Positions 56,803-64,000 of a stretch of DNA of 64,000 nucleotides are shown piece after piece. A program made the position numbers and the translations under genes. The stretch's first letter is position 1. Each line of letters begins with the position of its first letter. Source of the stretch: Vermamoeba vermiformis (lineage: Eukaryota; Tubulinea; Echinamoebida); assembly GCA_045837725.1 (NCBI GenBank), contig JBEWZL010000145.1, forward strand, positions 495,691 through 559,690. Reading direction: 5' to 3'. The notes beneath the pieces are model-generated. The model saw only the letters and a program-made list of their open reading frames with translations. It was not told where the DNA came from and ran no database searches.

Positions 56803-57576
56803 ATGGTAAAAAATTACAGAAATAATTATTTAATGACGATTTATTAATAGCATTTCATTTTAGAACCCGAAAATTACGGATCTTCCTCTACCGATCAAGA
56901 TTCGGAACTATTTTCAGTTCTTAAGCTTGGCCAGAAACCGACTACAAGTGGGCGGCATCGAAGCTGCTATACAAAATGCAGAGCGCAAAATATCCGCTTA
57001 CTCGACATTCACTAAGCGCGAGGATTTTGTCCTTCTGTTCTGCATCTTCGACTTCCACCAGATGCTGCAGGACCCTGCAGAGGGAACCCGTTATTACCCG
57101 CAGTGGTATAAAACATACCGCGACTTAATCTCAGACGCACTGGGCGTACCGATTGGAGACTCACTTGAGTGGAGAGATGTTGGTACCTTTTTGAAAGGCT
57201 TCTACGCACGGTTCGAAGCAGCTAAGCGCATCTGCGAGGAAGCCGTACAGGCGAAGTTTTTGGCCAACCCGAACGAGGAATACACCCAACTTATTCACAT
57301 AGAGTATCACAAGCTGTGGGTAGCGCTTCGATACCACTACTCATATTGGAAAACTGACGATAGTCTTCGCGCGCTATTCACCTCTAAAGATTTAAAGTAC
57401 CCGTGCGACTGTGACTACAACCGACCACTATTCACAAAGTTCGCGTCATTTGTTAGCGATACCTTTAAGCCGCAACAGCAAGGTAGGTGCACGCATTAAT
57501 ATTTATTTGTCTCTAATTATTACTAGGTCGGGCAGCTCGAAACCCAACCACGTCAAACTCCGATGTCCCGACCTAA
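56803..57576 (+). CDS. Unrecognised protein A of the right-end cluster
   Basis: Exons 56803-56805 (ATG alone), 56864-57482 and 57527-57576 give 672 nt, or 223 residues, in phase. The protein begins M|NPKITDLPLPIKIRNYFQFL and continues with helical, aromatic-rich sequence (REDFVLLFCIFDFHQML; RYYPQWYKTYRDLIS; YHKLWVALRYHYSYW). No family is recognised. The last exon reads only 16 codons (ARNPTTSNSDVPT) before a stop that falls 14 nt inside the start of the next gene. A one-gene model would need a different frame at the intron. Confidence 0.55.
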
Positions 57577-59206
57577 GGACAGCCCGTTAGACTTCATTGA
57601 GGGATGCCGCGGCTTAGGTCATCATTGGTTTCACCTGCCAACTTTCGCTGCTGAGGACCGGCCTCTTTTCTCAAATCAAGCAAAACGAAAGGCCCCTGCC
57701 CCAAATGAAAATGCTCCTTCGCCGAAAAAAGCGAAACCCTCCATTGAGGCCGTTGTGCAAGAACCAGTCCTTCACGAAGAGCCACAACCCGTGCTAGTTA
57801 GCAGTGAAGACGAAGACGAAGATCTACTGCCCGCTTCCCCAAAACCTCAGACGCCGCCAATAGTAGTAAGTCTTAAATATCTCCGTTTATATTCTCTAAC
57901 ACAAGCAATAGGATTCTCCAGTTGCTCGGTCTCCTTCTGAAAGCTCGGATTCCGGCTCCAATCGCGAAGAAACCGTTCCCCCGTTACGAGTCAGCTTTGA
58001 AGTGTGGCAAAACGACTTGAATGCCATCAAGCGCAAAGAAATGTCGTTTGATTACGACGAAGTTACCCTGTGCAATTTTCGCTTTGAGGTTGAAGATCTT
58101 GCCCATTTATCCGCGAAATGTTGGTGGCTTGGCTTTTCCAGCATGAACCTACTAGGTGAGCGACCCTCTCTCTCAAAAGAAGCCAAAAGCAAGTACGTAG
58201 CGATTATTACTCGCGTTACAATTTTTTTCTGATTTTTTTAGGCTAGATCAGATTCGTGTTTTGGTTGCGGACTCAACCCCGCCCTCTGTGGTCAACTTTG
58301 TATGGCGAAATTGCCCAAATATTGGCTCTATCACATATATCAGTAGCAATTGCTCGACGGCGTTGTTGCTAGAGAAGCAAAAGTTGACAAATCTCAGATT
58401 CGTACATCTGGGTTCGAAAACTTTCAACAGCCGGCTACTTGACGCATTTGGCTCAACAAACCTCCTTACCGTTGTTCGTACCATTGCAAAAGAGGCAAGA
58501 CAGCTTGTTGGCTTGCGTTTACCGCTGCCAACCCAGTCGGATTTCACTTTGGATGTCGGTTTCCTGGCCAAATGCCAACTTCCATCCACACTGCGTTTGC
58601 TAGAGTTAGTGTGTCTCAAGGGCAATGTGCGGGTTGACCTGCGTGCATTGGGCTTGTTATCTTTTGTGAATCTTTCGCTGATCAACTTTTTCGTTGCGCC
58701 AATCCCGGAGAGTGATGACTCTTTCGACGAAGATTTTGAAGAAGATTATATGCCTAAAGGACCAACTTTACACTTGGGTGGAACTGACCTCGATATCACA
58801 ACAAAAATTTTCGAGGATGTAGTTCAGAAACGACCGTAAGTCCTCACAATTACACAATTATGTTTTCTAATTCTTGTAAATTAGGTTTGCTTTTGACAAC
58901 GAATCACTTGTACCGCGGCTTATATATTCGCCGAGGTACTTTTCCGAGCTTTGGGACAGATTCGTGCACCTGACACTGCAGCCAGGCTCCAAACCGCAAA
59001 CAGAGAGTGAGATAAAGAATGGCATACCTGGAAGACGAATCAGCTTTTACCCTGCCATACCTCCTCCCCCGCAGCATAGGTCAACAGAGGTCGAGTATTG
59101 GGTGAAAATCCTGCTCGATCCAGATGGATCCAACCAAGAAACATTCCAAGTGTTACCACCGAAGACTTCCACTCATAAGTTCTCCCACTTTGTAGCCAAC
59201 ATTTGA
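57563..59206 (+). CDS. Unrecognised protein B with acidic/Pro-rich N-terminus and LRR-like C-terminus
   Basis: Four exons (57563-57865, 57912-58192, 58242-58835, 58885-59206) give 1500 nt, or 499 residues. The N-terminal region has a basic NLS-like stretch (AKRKAPAPN, SPKKAKPS) and an acidic block (SSEDEDEDLL). From about residue 190 there are leucine-rich, RNI-like segments (LDQIRVLVADSTPPSVVNFV; NIGSITYISSNCST; LTNLRFVHLGSKTF; LPSTLRLLELVCLKGNVRV). It is a likely nuclear protein of unknown role. Its ATG overlaps the end of protein A. Confidence 0.6.
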
Positions 59207-59362
59207 TGCGGAGCTGCCACGTCGGCGTCACGTGCTTGTATCGCTTTCCGACCAATAAACGCGTGTCGACTTGATATTTAACGCTCCGGTGGTTCATTTG
59301 GTGCACGCTATTCGAGCACACGCACAGTTTACAACCAATATCTACTACTCACTACTACTCCA

Positions 59363-59730
59363 ATGGTAAGTAGTACTTTTGTAGCAAGCTTTATATTGAC
59401 ATTGCACGTGTCATACATTTTCTAGTCACATCCCGAGACTTGCCTGGCCAAGGTTCAACGCCTCGTTTCAACTCAAAAGGCAAGGTTATCCGCAGCTGCA
59501 GAAGGTCCCAACAATAGCAACAACAGCCCCCAAACAGAGGTCTGTTTAAAAATTTGAAAAATGGCGCCATCTCCTGACTTTTGGCCAGATTACCGCCGAC
59601 GAACCTCAAACTTGTCGTCCAGCACGCACCAAGAAGAACGTGTCATACTATGGTAAGTTAGCATGCAAATTTTTTTTGTTAAATTAGGATGCGGATGTGA
59701 ACTCACCAGTCTCGTCAGAATCTAGTGAGG
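59363..59730 (+). CDS. Possible small protein C, or 5' exons of the next gene
   Basis: ATG at 59363-59365 is the last codon before a GTAAG donor. Splicing to 59426 gives M|SHPETCLAKVQRLVSTQ. Further exons end ARTKKNVSYY and then meet a stop (about 59730) in the frame that is wrong for the next gene. Either this is a 72-residue protein overlapping the next one, or another splice choice makes it the N-terminus of the 59650 gene. The downstream end is approximate. Confidence 0.3.
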
Positions 59731-61459
59731 ATGAAGAGTCACCGCCTATTAGCCCGTGTGCCGAGCCGAAGAGTGACGAAGAGAGTAATCTTAATAGTGC
59801 ACAACTTGCGGCTCTAGATCGCAGAGATCTGCACATCCAAGACCAGCCAAATTCTGACGATGAAGACTTCATTGCCGCCGGTGGTGAGATTCCTAATGAC
59901 GAGGAATACGAAAAGGAAGAAAGTGAAGAGAGCGAAGAAAGTGAAGAGAGCGAAGAAAGTGAAGAGAGCGAAGAAAGTGAAGAGAGCGACGAGAGTAAGA
60001 GCGGTGACAAAGAGCCTGGCGCGAGTAAGAATGAAGAAGACGCAGGCACCATCAACCCACCTGACAATCCTAGTGCACTCACTTTAAAGGACCTCAGTCT
60101 TAATGAGGGGTCCAGCATTGAAAGTCGCCGGATCGTTCGTGCTCGTAAAGCTTCGCCCACACCTACAGCCGTCCAACAAGCGCCATCACCACCAAGAGCT
60201 GAGCAACCACAAGCCGTTCAAACACCTCCCCAATCCGAGTCTGTCGTACAGCCTCAAAGCCCACCATTGAGTCCTACAAAGAAGCGCAATCAATCTAGTT
60301 CAAGCGCAAATAACACTAACTCGCGCAAACTACGATTTAAACGACGCACAATTAAAGCCGTAAAGATTGCGACCAAACAAGGTAACCAATGACTAATTCT
60401 TATGACGCGAATGAATCTAACCTGCCGATCAGGACCTCAAAACGAATTGAAGAATCTTCAACGCCGAATAATGGAAGAGAAATCACGAGAGGCTCGTCAA
60501 TATCTTACGTGCAAGTACATTAAAGCAGTACGGCACCACGTGCAGCTATTGCAAACACTGGGAGTTGGCTACATTGTAAAAGTGTCAAAAGGAAAGGGTC
60601 AATTCCTTGGGTTTGAATTTAACAACAAAAAATTCAAACTTAAGCAGCGGAAGGGCACGCGGACACTTCAAGAGGCCGCAAGTCCAAAGAAAGTCAAGCT
60701 CGTTAGCCCTGAGGAGGAAGATCGCAATGAAGTCTGTAAGTAAGAAATAATTAGTTCTCAGCTCATTCTAACGTATATCTAGTTGAAGGAGTACCGCCAA
60801 ATCTACTGCGGATGCTTAAGTGCTGTCACTTCTTGGAGAAGTCATACGAGCGAATCTCTGCGTCTATGCAAATCGAGTTACCGCATGTCTCAACGCACGT
60901 ACCATCCCCTATACTTGGCTATTTTGCTTCAGGGGTTATTGACATCGATTTTGACGATAACTCGGATATCGTGAAATCGATGGATAGTGTTCTGACGAGC
61001 GTTTCCCAACTTCAAACACGCGTGATTGACTTGACAGTGCTGGTCAAGCTGAAAATGTTCTACTTGGGTGCGGTGGTCGACAAGCTATGCGACAAGCTAA
61101 AGCGGCAGGCTAAGCAGACAAGCGAGCAAGCTATCAACATCGAGGTGAACGACAAGCTGTTCAACATTCTCAATCAATGCGATGCAAAAAGTTTTGTTGC
61201 TGCTGCGGATGATCTTGACCTGAAGGCGTTCAATCAATCTGGCCAGGCGGATCAGAAGCGAACTTTCTTTCGTCAGTGGAAGTTCCGCTTGATGCGCTTT
61301 TTCAATATTTGCTCAATCGAGCGCAAATTGTTATTCACGGATTTGTCGATGACAAAAATTGTCAAGACTTTTCCGGACGTATCAAAAACGCAAATATTTT
61401 TTGATTACGTCCGCACTCACCCGGAAGAGTTTCCGAAATGGCTAACTGATTCAATGTAG
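59650..61459 (+). CDS. Unrecognised protein D, highly acidic Ser/Glu repeat then basic and helical regions
   Basis: Exons 59650-59652 (ATG alone), 59688-60381, 60433-60735 and 60783-61459 give 1677 nt, or 558 residues. The N-terminus is M|DADVNSPVSSESSEDEE. A pure Ser-Glu-Glu repeat lies at about 59930-60000 (GAAGAGAGC units). It is followed by a Pro-rich region (SPTPTAVQQAPSPPRAEQP) and a basic stretch (RKLRFKRRTIKAVKIATK). A helical C-terminal half includes ARQYLTCKYIKAVRHHVQLL, VKLKMFYLGAVVDKLCDKL and FRQWKFRLMRFFNIC. It is probably nuclear. No domain is recognised. Confidence 0.6.
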
Positions 61460-61486
61460 TTTGGTTACGACATTACGAACACTTAC

Positions 61487-63433
61487 ATGAACGAGCCACA
61501 AGTTTGTATGTAATACACTTTATTGCTCACAATATAAATCTAATTCACGTACTACAGCAACCATTTCACCGTTCAAGGCTCACTTTGACCGAGAGTTCAA
61601 TCTATTTGATTTTGACAAGGAGAACGGAATGCTAATCGATAGCAACCCAGGTAGGCAATCAATTTGTCGTTGGCATTGCTAATTTGTTGTCCAAGTGTAC
61701 GAGAGTCCTTTAGTTGACGACCCTGATCTTGCATTGTTGGCTGCCGATGAAACATTCGTGGGTGAGTAACTATAAAAGAGTTGTAATGTAATTAACTTCA
61801 ATATTATTACCTAGATCGCTGGATAGCTTCGCCGAATCCCGAAAGTAAGTAATAGCTAAACAACGGCTGGTATTAATGTTCGTTAGATCAACCTGTAAGC
61901 GTCACCGTCGAGAAGGAAGATCAAGCTACGGAGAAAACTGCTACGAGAAACCGACGAGACAAACGCTTGCGAAAAACATCGACTAGGCGCGTCATATTGC
62001 GATCCGACACCCGCGACAAAACAAAACGGTCAACTCAGTCTTCGAAGGCGAAAGTGAAGGCGAAAAGCACTTCAGACCAGGATGACTCGTCCCTCTCTTT
62101 GCATAAGGCCTCTTCTGAGACGTACGGTAGTGAGCAGCAATGTTCAAGCCCAGCAACAAGTCCCCGTCCATCATCATTACTCGAATCTGACCCACGTGCA
62201 TCTGATGCTCCTAGTGAAGCTCCTGTTATTAGCCCTTCTAGCGCCAGCATACGGAGCTTGCTTGCAGCGAGTAGAAGATCCAGCCCATCCATGTCTGAAG
62301 CAGCTGATCATGCGAGTAATCGACAATCAACTCCGTCATCACCAACTTTGCGAAGCATTACCAACCGGAGTAATTCCAGTCCCGTGCAACTAGCTGCCCG
62401 CACTACGCGAGAATCACCCACTTCGTCGGCTTTTAGAGAAGAAGCTCCACGTGCTTATAGTGGTGATCAACGATTAATTCCGTCGTCCGCAATACCGCGA
62501 AGCAACACAAACTATCGCAATCAGGACGGCGCTGCTTCTAGTCCAGTGCAAATGGAGGTTGAGCCTCCAAACTCGCCAGTGGCAAATCATCGGCCTCAAG
62601 GAAGAGTTATTTCGGTATACGACGACATCGAAGAGCGATCGGCTGAATTTTATGCCTTGGTTGATGAATGGCAAGCGAATGGTCTTCATACAGACTTACC
62701 CGACTTCATGGCATATTCCAAGCTGTCAGACGAGGAAAAGTTCGCATTCTTTAATCATGCAGAACGGTACGAACGATGAAATGTTTGTAAGCTGTTCTAA
62801 GTTAACGTTTTCCACAGAGAGCATCTCGAAGCTGAAGATGAAGTGCCACAGTACAAAGAGAGGTTTTTACGGTCAATTCAACAAAGTTTACAATCTGGAA
62901 GCACGAAGTTGACACTATTTACGCAACATTTGCTGCCAAACGTGCGATTGGTCAAGTCAGAGTCCGACTTTCCTGCCGACTTTGAAAACAGTTTGGATTG
63001 GATGCGAAGTAATGAATATATTGGCCCAAATTACTACTTGACCAAGAATGACGATATGGCTGTTAGTACTGCGTTAGATAACGACTTTATTGGATTTGTT
63101 TTTGAAGCTATCGACTTCATCAAGATTGCTTTTAAACTGGTTTACTGCCCGAACTTCGCGCCAGACTCGCGGCTTGGTGATTGCAAAATGTCGTATGCGG
63201 GCGTGTCGTTGCACAATGTGCCAAATATTGCGCTTGGGTAAGCGAAAGCTCAATCATTGACTGTATTTACTGACTTAAACATAGTGCAATTGAGAAGAAA
63301 ATGTCCTTGTTCGTTGCGTTTCCGTTTTTTAAAGGCGATTGGGCGGTGGCAATACACAATTTTTTTAGCAAGGCTATTTACAAAGGTAAGAGTCAAATTT
63401 CGATTAGACTCAGCTAATAATTCATATATGTAA
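61487..63433 (+). CDS. Unrecognised protein E, Ser-rich centre with conserved-looking ends
   Basis: Eight exons (61487-61505, 61558-61650, 61696-61761, 61815-61844, 61887-62766, 62818-63237, 63285-63385, 63414-63433) give 1629 nt, or 542 residues. The N-terminus reads MNEPQVSTISPFKAHFDREF. A basic region follows (RNRRDKRLRKTSTRRV), then about 200 residues rich in Ser/Pro. The C-terminal third looks globular (VYDDIEERSAEFYALVDEWQ; RFLRSIQQSLQSGSTKLTLF; FIGFVFEAIDFIKIAFKLVY; KMSLFVAFPFFKGDWAVAIH). Its final exon (ANNSYM) directly precedes the right repeat region, so the true 3' end may have been cut. The family is unknown. Confidence 0.55.
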
Positions 63434-63590
63434 GTGGGCTTGCCCATATAGGGCTAGCCCTGTCACCCCCCTCAAAAAAATAAAGAATATTCTACCCCGA
63501 TCATTTTTTACTTAAGCAAAATTTTACTTTGGAAAATTATCCACAGGAAAAAAGAAGTCTCACCCTGAGTGACTCTCAAAAAAACAAAGT

Positions 63591-63905
63591 CCTGCAGGTC
63601 GTCTCCACGCGGAGACGATCTCATAAAAAAACAAAGTCCTAGTAGGTCGTCTCCACGTGGAGACGATCCAAGAAAAAAACAAAGTCCTGCAGGTCGTCTC
63701 CACGCGGAGACGATCTCATAAGAAACAAACTCCTGCAGGTCGTCTCCACGCGGAGACGATCTCATAAAAAAACAAAGTCCTAGTAGGTCGTCTCCACGCG
63801 GAGACGATCCAAGAAAAAAACAAAGTCCTGTAGGTCGTCTCCACGCGGAGACGATCTCAAAATAATACAATGTCTCGCATCTCGTCTCCGCGCAAAGACG
63901 ATTGA
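63591..63905. repeat. Tandem hairpin array, 47-bp period (GTCGTCTCCACGCGGAGACGAT)
   Basis: Six close copies start near 63597, 63645, 63692, 63738, 63786 and 63833, with a diverged seventh near 63878. Each has an inverted repeat TCGTCTCC-ACGC-GGAGACGA (8-bp stem, 4-nt loop) and a linker like AAAAAACAAAGTCCTGCAG. Linkers alternate between two types (ending CTCATA and CCAAGA), so the larger unit is about 94 bp. The loop reads ACGT rather than ACGC in the second copy, keeping the pairing. The minus-strand frame 63508-63945 is a by-product of the repeats. Confidence 0.85.
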
Positions 63906-64000
63906 AAGCAGAAATCGTTGGGTTCTTCTGCACGCGAGAAAACACTCTGTTAAATTATTGAAAAAGCTTAATTGCAATTAAAAAACCTACTGAGACGGCA
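63906..64000. other. Window edge
   Basis: AT-rich sequence after the repeat array. Nothing is recognised. Confidence 0.4.

Noticed and set aside
63591-63905. CRISPR-like array of palindromic repeats
   Set aside because: The linkers are themselves repeated rather than unique spacers, there is no cas gene, and the genome is eukaryotic.
63508-63945. Minus-strand 145-codon frame with repeated SSPRGDDL motifs
   Set aside because: It is a translation of the hairpin repeats; the unit length happens to keep the frame open.
1-64000. tRNA, rRNA or other structured RNA genes
   Set aside because: Possible B-box-like words (for example near 16749 and 20601) fall inside coding exons and have no matching A box.

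Overview
This 64-kb window is eukaryotic nuclear DNA. Genes are densely packed on both strands and split by many small introns (mostly 45-65 bp, GTAAG/GTACG donors, YAG acceptors). The gene content (a TKL-type receptor kinase, a DEP-DH-PH-FYVE Rho exchange factor, a RhoBTB-like protein, a CudA-like transcription factor, GPI-anchored surface proteins) fits a free-living amoebozoan best. That placement is inferred from protein recognition only, and the species cannot be named.

Layout. 1-7675 (-): N-terminal half of a VPS13 lipid-transfer protein. 8188-9374 (-): P-loop GTPase with a Met/Gln-rich tail that is interrupted by an apparent frameshift. 9655-11548 (+): CudA-like transcription factor. 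11902-12656 (-): unknown. 13301-17157 (+): receptor-like TKL kinase. 17376-17744 (+): small protein. 17891-20862 (-): DEP-DH-PH-FYVE exchange factor. 21190-23141 (-): Zn2Cys6 regulator. 24568-25882 (+): ER DnaJ protein. 25953-27194 (+): rhodanese/dual-specificity phosphatase. 27223-28336 (+): aquaporin. 28648-29511 (+): unknown, followed by a short repeat array. 30529-33467 (+): chromatin protein combining ASH2-like, CDCA7-type, PEHE and RAMA domains. 33717-34826 (+): O-methyltransferase. 35080-37332 (+): degenerate eEF2 paralogue. 37372-42455 (+): a 1359-residue protein joining a Ras-like GTPase, two BTB domains, a second GTPase and a G-alpha-like domain. 42484-45025 (-): heparinase II/III-like ectoenzyme. 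46619-48721 (+): DUF4397 surface protein. 49096-51749 (+): LRR and F-box-like coding.

The right end differs in character. From about 50.2 to 54.6 kb the DNA is strikingly poor in CpG and carries clusters of CATATG and GTGTATAC palindromes, which suggests inserted, methylated or differently derived DNA. A truncated integrase-like gene at 55.26 kb and a hairpin-repeat array (55.86-56.06 kb) come next. Then follows a run of unrecognised, intron-containing, charged genes (56.8-63.4 kb), ended by a second hairpin-repeat array with a 47-bp period (63.59-63.9 kb).

The strongest candidates for undescribed biology are the multi-GTPase/BTB/G-alpha fusion, the ASH2/CDCA7/PEHE/RAMA chromatin fusion, and the eEF2 paralogue that has lost both its P-loop and its diphthamide histidine. 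Several gene models (for example the fusion, 4080 nt; the chromatin protein, 2436 nt; the CudA-like gene, 1356 nt; the aquaporin, 702 nt) were assembled by hand from splice sites, and all give lengths divisible by three with every junction in phase.
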